A DNA stretch of 64,000 nucleotides from Atkinsonella hypoxylon (GCA_000729835.1 JFHB01000159.1:1-64000), one strand, 5' to 3'. Shown: positions 33,693-47,702, counted from the stretch's first letter. Made by a program: numbers and translations. Notes: generated from the letters alone by a model not told the origin.

Positions 33693-35596
33693 ATGGCCGT
33701 ATCTAACGGAGCCGGGCACCATCTTGTGCTTGACTTCGACTTCTCTGTTCCACCGAAATCTAGTATGGCCAGGGCGATATCTCCATCTGATACCGCTTCC
33801 CGATCCTCCTTCTCTTCCGTTCGCGAGAATGATGACGGTCTTGCTCAGACTTTCACCCGCTCCAAAGTGTCTTCGTATATTGAGGCTACTGAAGATGTCT
33901 TCGACGACTCGCCCGCCTCCGAGATTGCCCAGCTGACTTTCCAGGCACCGTTGACCCAGCCTCACAGCAAGCTTCATGGATTCTGGTATCCTCCTGACAG
34001 CTTCAAAGGCTGGAAAGAGATCCCCATCAAAGGGAAGGCCGCCAGTCGCAGCTGTGAAGATCTTCACAAATTGGGCATGACATGGGAGTCAACATCAGCA
34101 TCACGTCTACCGACGAAGGAACCCACCAGTGCTTATGGTATTGGCAATTCACCGCTAGAGAAGCTTCCTAGCGAAGTTTTAGGTACGCAAATAAATGTCA
34201 ACCTTCTTCCCCAGGGTTGATGTATAGTAAGCCTTGCTGACTTGTGGCTATCTTAGGCGGCATCATCGACTTGTTAGTGGTTGAGATCCCGCCAAATGGC
34301 CTAACCACGCGCAACACTGATTTGATGTCCTTGCTCCTTACTTCTCGGACTATTCATACCACAACTCTCACTACTTTGTACCGGAACATAACCATTCCTC
34401 ACTCGCGAATCTTTCGCAAATTTCTCAACACCATCACAGATTACCCCGCTCTTGCCACCATTGTTCGGCGGCTCGACTTCAGCCACTTCAACCCATCCAT
34501 GCTCTTCTCCACGGCCAGTGAGCGCGCCAAGACGCAGAACCTCACCACCGAAACTCTTGCCCAATGTCTTGAGCTTACTCCGTATCTCCAGGAATTCCTT
34601 GCCCAGGAATATGTGGATATTGATCTTGGCCCTCCCGTTCTTCGAAGATTGTTCTTCAACATGCCCCAGCTGCGGGCACTGGATTTTTGCGGTTGCTCCT
34701 CAACAGTCTTTAAAAACTCTTTCACCACCATTCTGCAGGAACCTTGGCCAGAGATGCTTCCTGTCACCAAGCTCTCCTTCCACAAGTGCCTGAGTCTTCC
34801 GTCCGCAGTTTTTGAAATAATTTTGCCTCGACTAAGAAACCTTACACATCTTGATGTTGCTGGAACACGCATCACCAATGAGGCCCTGGAATCCATCCCT
34901 GCCACCGCAAGATTGACTCACCTCAATCTGACCAAGTGTAAGGAGCTATCCGCTGAGGTTGTTGTTAAGTTTGTGACGGCACATGCAGCTACTAAGGATT
35001 CCTTGGTATTCTTGAGCTTAGCTACAGATCCAAGCCACCATCTTCTTCTCGGAAGAGAAGATATTAGTCGACTTTTGCCAAACCTACCCAAAACTCTGAA
35101 GTCACTCAGTCTACGCGGCAGCAGAATGCATGTTTCCCACTTGCCTGAACTTGTGCGCTTGACAAAGTCCCTTGAGGAGCTCGCTGTAGGATGCGGCTTG
35201 GACATGAACGATATCCACAAACTTTTCTACCATGACCAGCAATGGGTCCCTCACAACCTCCGATATCTCGATATTTGTAATATCGACACCATCATCGGCA
35301 GTGCCAGCACGTTGCTCGCACCTGCATCCGCTCCGCTTCATGTCATTGAGATTGCAGAACGAGCGTACGAGAAGGCCGCGAAGCTTAATAAAAACCTGCA
35401 ACGCGTTGGCTGGGTAGCCAAAGAATTCGGCAGTCGCTATTGGCTGGTTCGCCTGAATTCTGACGGAACCACTGGAGACAATGGTGCCCGATGGTGGAAA
35501 ATGGGGGCAGAAAGCTGGGGCATGAGGAAGATCCCTGTCGCAGTGGCCGAAGTTGGAGGAATGTATGGTTCATTTATGTTTGGGCGACGAATTTGA
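33693..35596 (+). CDS. F-box-like leucine-rich-repeat protein
   Basis: Exons 33693-34182 and 34257-35596 give 609 residues. After a Ser-rich, probably disordered N-terminus of about 150 residues, LEKLPSEVLGGIIDLL (spanning the splice) followed by TDLMSLLLTSRTI and LYRNITIP has the shape of an F-box. The following ~300 residues contain irregular LRRs, for example LRALDFCGCS, LTHLDVAGTRITNEAL, LTHLNLTKCKELSAE and LKSLSLRGSRM. Such proteins usually act as substrate receptors in SCF ubiquitin ligases; that role is inferred from architecture. The C-terminal ~120 residues (GWVAKEFGSRYWLVRLN onward) form a conserved-looking tail I cannot name. The upstream ATG at 33693 is the first in frame. Confidence 0.85.
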
Positions 35597-36636
35597 GCAA
35601 TAACTTATGATTGCCAACTCTTCAAGGTTTGACTGATGCATTTCAAGCGACCTCTGATTTACAGCATCATAAAGCATAAGCATCTCAGCTCAGAATTCTT
35701 TTCCGCATACGGCGTTGGGGAGGGGCTTTTTTCGAGTGGCATGATAAACTGCATTCGCAATGAAAGAGAAAATGTTCAAACCAGGCGGCAATCCAGGACT
35801 CGATACCACTTTGTTGTTTCCTTCTCATTTCTGTCGAAAATTTACTGGATAGCATGGCATGAGGCTCGCAGCTGGTGTGTGTACCTCCAGGAAAAAAAGA
35901 AAAGCAGTTGTTCGTTTTTTCAAGTTCATGGTACTTCAGGATATTTTGGGTATGATACCGATGCATTCATAAATTTCAAGATAGATTCAAGTCTAACAAA
36001 GACACGACTGCCACTTGTGGCTCTGTGAGAATGTCCTTGATTGATGCTGTACTTGCTGATATAATTGTAATGCTTGATTCATTATGTCCATCATTACCAT
36101 TGTAGCAAATTGACCGTAAATTTCTTAAAATAAAAAAAAAAAAGAAAGAAAGAAAAGGAAAGAAGGGAGAGGTATAGCCTTACAATAGTCGACTTGTGCA
36201 AAATACATGTTTCTTAGTATAAGCTTGGAAATGGACAGTCGTAGGCAAGCAACTACTTAGGTACCCCATCGCGCGCCACCCTGATTTGTGGTCAGAGCAA
36301 GCACGCTTATATATATTCTTCAAGTGACTCTCGCAGAGCTCTGAAAGAAGGTCTGATACAAAACAATCTTCAAAAAATCATTACCAAGGGAAATTCATAT
36401 ACTACAAATCTTGTAGACTTGGCAACTGGGCACGAGCTCTTACTAAAAATCGAGATGGGGGCGCGGGTAATCAGGGTGGGTGATGGATGACATTGTGATG
36501 TGCTCCATATTTCCACGTGACATAGACCTGAACAACGCCTTAATCGTCGTGTCTGAGGACAGCTTCTGTGCCGTAATAACGACTCAACCAGGCTTATCCC
36601 TCGATACAACAAGTCTGGAGCTTGCCCAACATCACC
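35597..36636. other. intergenic region between the F-box/LRR gene and VPH1
   Basis: About 1 kb without a supported gene. An A/G-rich run with (GAAA)n character lies at about 36129-36166. The 3' portion is presumably the V-ATPase promoter. Confidence 0.55.
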
Positions 36637-39496
36637 ATGGCTCCCAAACGGGACACTCCGTTCCGCTCGGCGGACATGAGCATGGTGCAGCTGTATGTCT
36701 CGAATGAAATCGGCCGGGAGGTTGTTACAGCACTTGGCGAGCTTGGGTTATGCCAGTTCCGAGACGTAAGTCTTCATCTCGTTTCCTTGTCTGGCTTCAT
36801 GCTATCTTTCAGAATCGATGTGAAGGTGAAAATCTAATCCTGATATAGTTGAACGAAAATGTCAGCGCCTTTCAACGAACCTTTACCCAGGAGATTCGAC
36901 GTCTGGACAACGTAGAGCGACAACTGCGTACGTCTTCTTGACACTCATATCAAACTTGGGCTCGACAAACATTCTAATATAATGCAGGGTATTTTCACGC
37001 CCAGATGGAAAAGGCCGGTGTCGCTCTCAGAAAGCTAGACTTAGACACGGAAAGACTGGCATCCCCATCGACATCCGAGATCGACGAGCTCGCTGAGCGA
37101 AGCCAGAAACTCGAGCAACGTATTTCTGCTCTTAACGACAGCTATGAAACCTTGAAAAAGCGCGAGGGTGATCTGACTGAGTGGCGTTGGGTGTTGAGAG
37201 AGGCTGGAAGCTTTTTTGATCGCGCTCATGGCAACGTCGACGAAATTCGTGCATCGACTGACAATGATGATGCGCCGCTGCTCTCCGATATTGAGCAGCA
37301 CCGGGATGCTCCTGAGGTTGAGCGATCCTTTTCTGGCATGAACATTGGGTTCGTGGCTGGTGTCATTGCTAGAGACCGTGTAGCTGCCTTCGAGCGGATT
37401 CTCTGGAGAACCCTTCGTGGTAACCTCTACATGAACCAGTCTGAGATTCCTGAATCACTCATTGATCCCAGCAACAACGAGTCTATTAACAAGAATGTCT
37501 TTGTCATTTTTGCCCACGGAAAAGAGATCTTAGCCAAGATCCGCAAGATTTCCGAGTCGATGGGTGCGGAGGTTTACAATGTGGACGAGAACAGCGATCT
37601 TCGACGAGATCAGATTCACGAAGTCAACAACCGCCTCCAAGATGTTCAGAACGTTCTTCGTAACACTCAGACTACTCTGGGAGCTGAACTCCACCAGATT
37701 TCTCAATCGTTGTCGGCATGGATGATCCTAGTTGCCAAGGAAAAGGCAGTCTACAGCACTCTGAATCTGTTCTCCTACGACCGCGCTCGACGAACCTTGA
37801 TTGCTGAGGCTTGGTGCCCCACGAATGATATGCCTCTCATCAGGTCCACACTCCAGGATGTTACCAACCGCGCTGGTCTTTCAGTTCCATCCATCATCAA
37901 TGAAATCCGAACCAACAAGACGCCTCCAACATACCTGAAGACCAACAAATTCACAGAGGGATTTCAGACCATTGTTAACGCCTATGGAACCGCAACTTAC
38001 CAGGAAGTCAACCCAGCGATGCCGGTATTCGTCACGTTTCCCTTCCTCTTTGCTGTCATGTTTGGTGATTTTGGCCATGCTATTATCATGTTGTCGGCTG
38101 CGCTGGCCATGATTTACTGGGAGAAATCGCTCAAAAAGGTCACTTTCGAACTCTTTGCTATGATATTTTATGGTCGATATATTGCATTAGCTATGGCTGT
38201 CTTCTCCATCTTCACTGGTCTGATTTACAACGACATCTTCTCCAAGTCCATGACGCTGTTCCCTAGCGCATGGCATTACCCGCGACCAGAGCACTATGAG
38301 CCCGGACAAGCTGTCGTTGCTGAACTGAACAAGAGCGGATATCGATATCCATTCGGCCTGGATTGGGCATGGCACGGCACGGAGAATACCCTTCTTTTCA
38401 ACAACAGTTATAAGATGAAGATGAGTATCATTCTCGGATGGGCTCACATGACATATTCCCTTTGTTTTTCTTATGTTAACGCCAAACACTTCAAGAAGCC
38501 CATCGACATTTGGGGCAACTTCGTACCAGGAATGATTTTCTTCCAATCCATCTTTGGGTATCTGGTTGTCTGCATCATCTACAAGTGGACAGTAGACTGG
38601 AACAATCCCGACCCGGCCATCGGCGGACAGCCTCCCGGTCTTCTGAACATGCTTATCTATATGTTCTTGCAACCTGGCACCCTGGATATACAACTTTACA
38701 GAGGTCAAGCCACCGTCCAAGTTTTCCTTCTCTTGCTGGCCTTTGTCCAGGTGCCTATCCTTCTTTTCCTTAAGCCATTCTACCTTCGTTGGGAGCACAA
38801 CCGAGCTCGAGCTAAAGGCTATCGGGGTATCGGCGAGACGTCTCGTGTTAGTGCGTTGGACGGCGATAATGAGAATGACGATCGGGTCAATGGCCACGGA
38901 AATAGCTTTGATGACGATGGCGAGGGTGTTGCTATGATCTCGCAAAACATTGACGAGGAGCACGAGGAGTTTGAGTTTGGAGAGGTGATGATCCATCAAG
39001 TCATCCACACCATCGGTACGTCTTTCCTCCTTCATCATGTGCTGAAACTGAAAGCTTTCAAATGTAAGCTAATGTATAGCAGAATTCTGTCTCAACTCCG
39101 TCTCTCATACTGCCTCTTATCTGCGTCTCTGGGCCTTGTCACTTGCTCATCAACAGCTCAGCATTGTGCTATGGGATATGACTATTGCTAACACTCTGAC
39201 CATGAGTGGCGTTGTCGGTGTCATCATGATTGTTGTTGGCTTCTACCTGTGGTTCTTCCTTAGTAAGTCTAAATCGTAGCCCTGTATCTCTTGTTGGAAA
39301 ATAATGCTTACACACATCCTTAGCCATCGCCATTCTGGTTTGTATGGAGGGCACCAGTGCCATGTTGCACTCTCTTCGACTAGCATGGGTCGAGTCCTTT
39401 TCCAAGTTTGCCGAGTTTGCCGGCTGGCCCTTTGCGCCATTTTCTTTCAACGTCTTGCTGGAAGAGTCAGAGGAGCTGAAAGAGTTTTTGGGATGA
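36637..39496 (+). CDS. VPH1: V-type proton ATPase subunit a
   Basis: Membrane subunit that carries protons past the c-ring in the vacuolar/endosomal V-ATPase. Exons 36637-36765, 36849-36927, 36988-39015, 39083-39262 and 39324-39496 encode 862 residues, normal for the family. The N-terminal cytosolic half begins with FRSADMSMVQLYVSNEIGRE. The membrane half contains FVTFPFLFAVMFGDFGHAI and, across exon 4, HTASYLRLWALSLAHQQLS with the essential Arg of the proton path near residue 760. The C-terminus reads LVCMEGTSAMLHSLRLAWVE, FSKFAEFAGWPFAPFSF. All splice junctions recreate conserved sequence. A hydrophilic loop (DNENDDRVNGHGN) lies before exon 4. Confidence 0.97.
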
Positions 39497-39883
39497 ATGG
39501 TGCACAGCTGTTTTGTTCGCACGTTGCTCACTTTTTACTTTGTAAACCTAGGTAGCTGTACCATACGCTGAATTGCATACTAGATTATAGCTATGTGTAC
39601 TCCCTATTGCATGTTGGTATTGAGATGTCGAATTTTGACATTAGCACGCACAACAGCCTTTTATTCTTTTGTGTTCTCAACATTGGATTTCTTTGTCTTG
39701 CTTTCTGCATTCTTACCTTTTCCCTTATGTCATCAGAAGTCCATCGCTGAAGTTAGCCTACCCGTCGTATGGCCAAACATATGCATGTCCCTCGACGATG
39801 AATAAATGTCACCATGGTATCCAACCTTGAGACCTCTCTGAATCAAGGGAACCCGTCACAGTAAAACATCACATTGGGACTAT
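39497..39883. other. spacer between convergent VPH1 and YSH1
   Basis: A 387-bp spacer holding both 3' ends. A CCTAGGTAG motif occurs near 39547-39556. No gene seen. Confidence 0.55.
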
Positions 39884-42843
39884 CTACCCCCAAAGCGGCG
39901 CCGTGACCTCCACGCCTCTCTCGACCACGGCCCGCACCCTGTCCGCAAACACCTTGTTATTGCACTCGACTTCCAGATCCTCCAGCCACACCGTCGCCAC
40001 CATCCTGTCCACCTTGATCGAGACGCCGGGCACAGGAACGCCAATCTTATGAAGACGCTCGATTTCCTTTTGCTGCCGCGTCTCAGTGTCCTCTGTGAGT
40101 TGCATTTCTCCATCTTTGGCGTCTGATCCCGCGTCTCGGTCGGGCAAGCGGGGGGTTTCGACGGGGGATACGTTGTCTGCGCCGAACTGGGCTTCTAGGA
40201 ACCAGAAGAGGCGCTCTAGTCTGTCTGTTGGGGAAGGGTGTGCATGGGGATTCGTCCCCTTTGGATCGGGCGCGTGGGAGTGGTTGGCGGAGGAGCGCTT
40301 CACGGCGGCGGGGGAGGATTCCACGCCGAAGAGGACGGCCATGACGGAGTCGGCTATGCCGTCGTTGAGCATGTTGCCTTCCCACTCGAGCTCGACTTCG
40401 CCATTGGTACGATAGCGCACCGTTATACAGCCCATGACGAGATAGGCTGCTACCAGGGCGGCCACCTCCTCATCTGCCTCTTCAGGCTTGTACTCTTGCT
40501 CTTCGTCCTCGCTGACGCCGTTGCCTTCCTTCACGCCGTTCTTGGCGGAGGCTCCGTTGCTGTTGTTGGGCTGGCGCCTCATCTCGGGGAGTTCCTCGAC
40601 CGTGCCGAATGTGCCCTCGAGAGCCCATTTGATGAGGTCGATGCCCGCGGCGCTCAGGGTGAGGCGCTGCTTGCATGTGATGGTGGTGGTGTTGAGACCG
40701 GCGTACTCGCGGAGGTCTTCGGGCGCCATGAGGGAGAGCTTGAAGTCGTTTTGGACGAGGACGCCGGTGACGAGCGGTGCCGAGGTGGCGTCTGCGGTGA
40801 GATCCTGGGGCGGTGGGATGGAGGCGAGCTTGCCGACGACTTTGGCCATCTTGTCGGCTTTGAAGGGGATGCGGAGTTCTTCACAGTTGCGGGGGGAGTA
40901 GACTTTCACTTTGGTGCTTTTGGAGGCGTTCAGGGAGAGAAGCTTGGACTTGAGACGCATCATGTTGTGTTGTTCGCCGTGGACGAGGATCTATTTTTTT
41001 TCCGTTAGCATGCTGTGCTGTCAAGGTTGTTTGTACAATCTAGGTAGAGGTCAAGGGAAGAGCTCGGTCACGGTCTACGTACAACCACGGGCGCAGCTAC
41101 TTCTTCGATGAATTCACGGTTCTCAACACCGTCGACATGGGCGGCGAAGGAGAACTCTGCGACGCTGCACCGTCGAGGAATGAGAGCCCGCTCTGCTTCC
41201 CCGCCTAGTGCTCTTCGGCCGGCGGTCAAGTTGCGAGACATGACTGCTGGAATCTGATCCGGCTCCTGCATCACCTGTCTAGCCATGGTGCCTTCCACGC
41301 TGTAACCGGTGATGATGACACCGTTCTTCTCGCTTGGTGCCCACCTCTCGAATAGTTCTCTGCTGACACCACTCTGGAGCATACCCGGACTGGCAAGCAT
41401 CACGCAGCCGCCAACGTCGTCAAAACGGTCCAGGTTTTTGAGAGAGCGGATGTATTTGAAATCCCAGGGTCCGCCCTTGCCAGCAATGTCGCCACTGGCT
41501 TCCGCTTCTGCCATGCGCTCTCTGAACAGACGCTTGATGTTGTCGTTCATGGCCCCCACGTATGTTTGGTACACCACCATGCATTTCCTGGCCAAGTTAC
41601 TAGCATAGTAGATTGGGTACTTTTGGTATTCCGGGTGCTTGCCCCAGTACTCGTCCAATATGAGTAACAGCTCTTGAGCTCGTCCCAAGGCGAACACTGG
41701 CAGCAAGGCTCGTCCTCCTCTGTTGAGAATGCTAGTGATGGACTTCATCAGTGCTTGTTCGCGCTCCAGCCGCGGAACATGCGACGCAATGCCGTATGTT
41801 GATTCTGTAATGAGAACGTCTATCTTGACGCCCTTGGGTACCTCGGCCGAGACTAAATGTCTATCTTGTTCACGGGAGTAATCGCCCGTGAAGAAAATTT
41901 TCAGTCCAGCAATTTCAATCAGAAACATGGCCGCTCCTAGAACATGTCCAGCAGGGTAAGGGGTAATTCGGATGGAGGAGATGGTGTGGGTGGTGTGGTA
42001 GTCAATTGCTTCGATTTGGGGGAAAGTATTCAAGTGGTCTTGCTCCGTGTATACGGGCGGAGTGGCCGAGCTGGAAGAGGTATTTCCGACGCGAACACTG
42101 TCTTGGATGAGCCATTTGTAAATGGCTTTGGTTGGATGTGTCATGAAGACTCGGCCGCGGAAATTGGTCTTGGCCAGGACGTATGGTAATGAAGCGGCAT
42201 GATCGACATGAAAACTGTGGCCATGTGCCATTAGCTTGAGCTCCTTCTACCACATTTGAGAGGTTCCGCGACGGCGAGGCCGTTTGGCGATGGACGAGTC
42301 ACGAGCAATGGAGAGCGCGAAAGGGAAGGTTGCAGAGGGACGGTAGAAAATAACAATTGTATTCATCTTGTATGCATACAGGCATATCAACCATCAAACA
42401 AACACTGTATCATGGAGCACAAAGTGCAATATGCCCGTCTCGTCGTCTGTATACTCGCACCATATTCCCTCGACGGTCATTTGAATCGGTGTGATAGGCA
42501 GGGCAGCTTGAACTTACTGGCTGATCAGTAGTACATCTACGGTACTCAGATCAAAGTCGTCGTAGAATGGCAGAGCGGCTAGGCCATCGTAGGCGGGATG
42601 ATTACCGGCATCGAGCTACAGAGCAATTGAAAAAGACAATTAATGATTCATTCTATGGAAAAAGAATAATAAGCGAGCTATGTTCCTTACCATGACCGTC
42701 TTGCCTTTGTATTGTATAATATGGCACGAACGTCCGACCTCATTACCGCCGCCCAAGCAGAGAAACATCAGCTCATCAGAAGGGTCCACGGGTTCCTCGG
42801 AACTGGCCGCATTCATAGCGGACGCTTTCCGTTTGGAGGCCAT
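39884..42843 (-). CDS. YSH1: mRNA 3'-end processing endonuclease (CPSF73 family)
   Basis: The nuclease that cleaves pre-mRNA before polyadenylation. Minus-strand exons 42843-42691, 42615-42518, 42214-41083 and 40990-39884 encode 829 residues. The metallo-beta-lactamase fold is clear: LGGGNEVGRSC, LDAGNHPAYDGLAALPFYDD, and the zinc motif HFHVDH at residues ~84-89, which is completed by the splice between exons 2 and 3. GDYSREQDRHL and the beta-CASP segment follow (ESTYG, LPVFALGRAQELLLILDEYW, YYASNLA). SFAAHVDGVENREFI and LVHGEQHNM continue the family pattern. The C-terminal domain is long, with a low-complexity linker around PNNSNGASAKNGVKEGNG. The 301-nt second intron is the longest in the gene. 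Confidence 0.96.
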
Positions 42844-43580
42844 GTTGTCGCAAGTCCGGCGGAATAGCTTTGGGGGAAGAGGCAGATCTCCTCAAGTTGC
42901 TGTTTTACATGGGGAGGAAGGTCTTGAATGAGATCGCCAGCAGTGGAAGAGAATATCCTATTGAATTACATTAAATAAAAGAGAGTCCCGGGATATAGCA
43001 GTTCACGTTGATTGCATGCTCAATGTCTCGCATGATCCCAAAGAACAACGAGACACATAGGTAGGCACTTGTTAAAGGATCCCATGAAGTTGAAGCCTGC
43101 AGATGGTCAAGCCGGGAAAACATCGGCAGATTATCCGCGCTCCCTTACACTGACGTCTGTCTGGTCGTGTCTGCGACGCGCGACCTAGGTCAATCCAGCA
43201 CAGCCGCGGAGGGGAGTCTCACGTGACTTTAAATTTACGCAACCCCCAATTTTGGTCTCAAGCTCCGTTCTCTCAACTCTGGCCAGCATTGCCAACAGAC
43301 CTCCATCCGACGACTCTCACACGCCTACATTCAAGCGCTGGGCTTTGCGCCAGCTCTGGATACATACCAACTCGCTCCTTATCCCATTAGCAAACTGCTC
43401 TGGAACGCCTATGCGGGATCTGTGAAACGAATGGGAAAATCCACGCCCTTCGTGACAGGCTTTACTGCCTGCTAACGGTATCATCAATAATCGCCCTTGG
43501 GCTCTGGTCGCAGCTGGTCGCGCTTCCATAGTCGCCGTGATTCGAAAAAGAAAATCCGGCGCCTCTCTTGGTTTTCCATC
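42844..43580. promoter_or_regulatory. divergent intergenic region between YSH1 and TAF4
   Basis: Two general mRNA-machinery genes start 737 bp apart in opposite directions, so this stretch should contain both promoters. No gene is seen in it. A TAGGTAGGCAC motif occurs near 43059-43069. A shared bidirectional promoter is inference. Confidence 0.45.
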
Positions 43581-45549
43581 ATGGTGCAGTCGCAAGTCCC
43601 TCCGCTGGCTTTCTCGCCGCCGCAACCCAGTCCGTCGCCCGTCGCCCAGCAGCAAGGATTTGCGCTGCCTCCGAATAAGAGGGTTCGCACCGACGGTCCG
43701 GCATCACAGCCAGGCTCTCCATATCCCGCCTCACCTTATGCGGCCAGCCCGGGCGCAGCTGGTAGCCCGCCGTTGAATGCCGGCTCTCCAACCTTCCCCC
43801 AGGCTACTCCTTTGGCTTCGGGATATAACACTCCCTATACAAATGGCAACCACACGCAAGGTTTGAATTTGCCTGATGCACGTGCAGGCACCAGCACGCC
43901 GCCACTAACGACACCACAACCTCCACCTATATCTATGCCACAATACACAACTGCTACGATGGCCCCTGTGCCACAAGGAGTGGCGGCTCCTGCGCAAACC
44001 TCCAGCATCATGGGGCCACCCCAGCGACCGGCTGAGAGACCAACGAAAGACTACGAATACGATGTCACAGATTCACTAGCGGGGACCGGCATCGATTTGC
44101 GGGCGGAAGAACAGTACATGTCGGAATTATACTCGAATGCCATGGACGCGAACTCAGAAGCGAGGACTGGTTTTGCCCAACATACAGCAGGGACGAAGGC
44201 ATCGTTCTACGGTGCTGGTCCCGCGAACCAGCCTGCTGAAGCTGTTTCGGAACAAGATCAGCAGAAATTCGCTTTGAAAGCTGCTGAGCAAGCTTGGGCG
44301 AACTCATCCATGCGACTCGCCGTCCAACGAACGCAAGAGATCAATGACCCGTTCCTCTTAGTGGCGATATTACATCGACGGGCGGAAAAGATTGCGAAAG
44401 AAAATCACATTTGCCTGAACCTAGACATGAAGAATAATGCTCCGTCGATGGGCAAAATGCGCTTGCCTGAGCAGTTTCCCAGCCCTTCAGTAGTAGTGAA
44501 GATGCAGCCAGGCCCAGATTCGATAATGGTCCAAACGACCGGGTCCTACATTCCTCACGACTCTTTTCTTGCCGATCAATTAGCGTTGATGTCTATCGCG
44601 ACCAAACAACGATTGCGCGAGATGGTGGAGGATGCGAATGTCGTTGCAGTGAACAGACAAAAAACTTCGCACGGCGAGATCCCCGAGGATTGGGCGGCAG
44701 CCGCCGCACCGATAAATGTGGAACCTTTAGGGGACGCAGCAGAAGCAGATCCCGCGAAGGACGCTAAAGATGGTGTTGCCGTGGCTTCAGAAACTGCGCC
44801 GTTAAAACGTGAGAGTTTGTGCCTTTGCAGTATTATTTACAATACAAGCTAACGACGCTAAATCCTTTGCAGGCTCTGCCAATGATGCTTCTCTAGGCAA
44901 TTCTAGTAGACCGACCAAGAAGTTGGCCAAAATAGCCTCTTCTATGACACTCACGATGCGAGAGCTGGCGAGACAAGAACGCGAGTGGGAAGAGGCTCGA
45001 CTAAGGCGCCGTCAAAAACGCAAAGATGGCGTCGCGGACGTTGGAGCGACACAGTCACGATCAGGAAGCGTGGCGCCGGGAGCACCAGGCTCAATAGCAT
45101 CAGAGTCTGACAAGCCCATGACCAAGAAGGAAATGAAGAAGCACCAAACGATGAAGGCAGCGGAAGCCAACAGCCACGCGAATCAGAACATGACGAGCAG
45201 CATGTTCGCCGGTTTAGGTGGGAAAGGGAAGCTGTTTGGCAAGAAAAAGACTGGCAAGACATACGACTGGCTGAATGCTGGTCGAGGAGGAAGCGGTACA
45301 AGCACGTCGACGAGAAGCACTCCCGGCTTAGGCACCAAGGGACTCAATGGCACGCCAGGAACGCCGTTGCCTGGCAATCTTGCCCTGACGACAGAAGGAC
45401 GAAACCGGCTGGGAACATGGCGAGAAGACAAGGAAAAGGGGAAGAACATTCAGTTGCGAGATTGGGTGGTAGTGCTGGAGCGAGACGGGCGGGAGATCAA
45501 GGCATTGCAGCAAGCGTACGTGCAACTGGACGGCTCCAACCCAAAGTAA
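43581..45549 (+). CDS. TAF4: TFIID subunit TAF4
   Basis: TAF4 pairs with TAF12 through a histone fold in the core of TFIID. Exons 43581-44808 and 44873-45549 give 634 residues. The N-terminal ~150 residues are Pro/Gln/Ser-rich and probably disordered, with typical spaced SPxP and AxPGSP runs. The TAF4 domain is recognised from DVTDSLAGTGIDLRAEEQYM, FALKAAEQAWANSSMRLAVQ, and SIATKQRLREMVEDANVVAV, followed after the intron by SSMTLTMRELARQEREWEEA. A Gly/Thr-rich stretch (TSTSTRSTPGLGTKG) precedes the conserved end, LRDWVVVLERDGREIKALQQ. The intron join (C|GC) is phase 1. Confidence 0.9.
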
Positions 45550-47670
45550 TACAAGAGTCAGTTGAGAGCAAAAAAAAAGAGAACGCACTTTGTGGGTGGT
45601 CAGGGGGGGTAGGGCCGAAACATGCCCAGCAGCGCCGTGTATGATGACTTCTTACCTTGTGTTGTTTCTCTGTTGTCCCTCCGTGATTTTTATGATCTTG
45701 ACATCTTCTTTCCCTTCGTTAGCCCGGCGTTGTCAAGCACATTAAGGCGTAAGGAAAGGATGGTGGGTAAAATGGGCGGTTCAAGCATTTTCCTCGGTTT
45801 TCTCGTAGTATGCGCGGGGGACATGGACAGCACAAAAAGATGTCACATGAATCAGATAGGGGGGGTTTTTCCTGCGTCGGCAATAGACACGATCATAATA
45901 GGCCCTTCGTAACTACTGCTTTCCATGGTGTCTTTGCACAGAAAATACCATGGTAGTCTCCGTCCGCTAGGCTGCGCGCGACACAGGCTCCCGCTGCACC
46001 TACAGGAACTACAGAATCGAGTTCAGCTGTTTTTTTTTTTTTTTTTTTTCCAATAGCATGAACTGGATTGCCTGGTCCCGTAGTTTTTTGAGTTCAAGAT
46101 ACGACGGCACGTAGCCAGCGTGAGTAAGACGGTCGACTTCGGCTCGTCTAGTTGCGTTTCGAAGCGAGGGCCGGAACGGGTTGTTACACTCGGCTAGGTT
46201 TTCTCCCCAGTGCGAGATCGCGCCAAGTTACGACTGGTCAACCCGATCTGCGTGCCCTCGCTGCGACGCGGCATCCAGGCTCTGTCATCGGAAGTCTGCT
46301 TGCTGGTGCGCATGGCTTCGCTTTGGGCTAGGATGGTGAGGGTGGACCGGGGTTATCTTGGGGCATGGACCAGGATTTTTTTTTTGGGGGGGGGAGAGGG
46401 AGGGGATTTTTGAATTTTTGAATTTTTTCACGTGTTGGGTGCAACTTTTGCCCGTTCATTCACCTTGGCCAAGACGCCTTCCACTTGGAAACTCGCTAGC
46501 TGATAAACTGCTCACCTTCCACATGCAGCCCGGTTGAAAAAAAAAAAGAAAGAAAGAAAACAAGAAAAAAAAAACCCCCCAACACTGATTCAGCAAGGGT
46601 CAAGCTGCCAAACTTGCATCATGCAAGTTAAACGCTACTCTGACACATTCAGCCACTCGCTTCCGCGGCATCAAAGCAGGACGTTTGCTCCGTGAGACAG
46701 CAGCTGGGGTTGTGCTTCCCTGATGCGGACGGAATCGGCTTCCCCTTGACCCTTGATAGCGAGCCTCGCATGTCCTCTTCGCTAATCGAGCGCTTGCCCC
46801 CTCTCCCGCCCAACGGAACGTACCCTTTGCTTTCCTTTTGCCCAGTTGCCTTTACCAGGGGTATTCCCAGCTTTGGCACGGTCGCGGCGTGTCTCGGATG
46901 AAAAGTGTCGGTGTCTTTGAGGACATGACGTCGTTGCGTCGACTAGGTGTGTTTCAGCTGGTATTGTGAAGACAGGCTTGCTTCTCCAAGCTGGTGCTGC
47001 GTGAATCTCATTAGATGTATCACTCTGCTCATGTATCTTCCGTGTACGGGCGTCCCACCTGTCTGGATTTCATGATGAGCCTAGTTCTCTTTTGCCCCCT
47101 TTCCCCTTTCCCTCAATGTGTTGACAACCAATATGTGATCCCATCTGTTTCCAATGCGGCGTGAGCCTTCTTCATTGCTATCTATTCTATGGTAGACTGT
47201 AGGAAAAATTTTTCACTCGTCTTCCTTTTCCACATCAAACGCACGGATGCTACCTTTAAAGAAACAGTAAACTCAAGTAACTTCCTTCTTGTATGATGCT
47301 TTAGACAAGACCTGGAAAGGGGGTATCATCCATCCACATATCCTGAGTCCAGCCCAGAGTCGTGATTCCACGCCGACTCTTGTGTCTTTTCAGTCTCGCC
47401 TTCATCGTCTTGGTCTAGTACATGGTAATGGTACATGGTAACGAGATGTAAGCGACGCTGTTGGCAGCACGTCATGCATCTCAATCACAACCGCAATGAA
47501 GCGTTGCGTCCAGAATACAGAAACAAAACAAAGGTAATTCAAAAAAAAATTTAAAAAGGAAAAGGAAAACAAACAGACCCAGCGATCAGGACAAATACAA
47601 CAGTCGAAAATCCCCAAAGTCTAAATATGCGAATATCGGCGCCAGAAAACCCACGTCTTGTTGGTCCCCG

Positions 47671-47702
<32 letters not shown>

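Noticed and set aside
38187..39038. 283-codon minus-strand open frame
   Set aside because: It is antisense to the V-ATPase subunit a coding exon, whose conservation is unmistakable.
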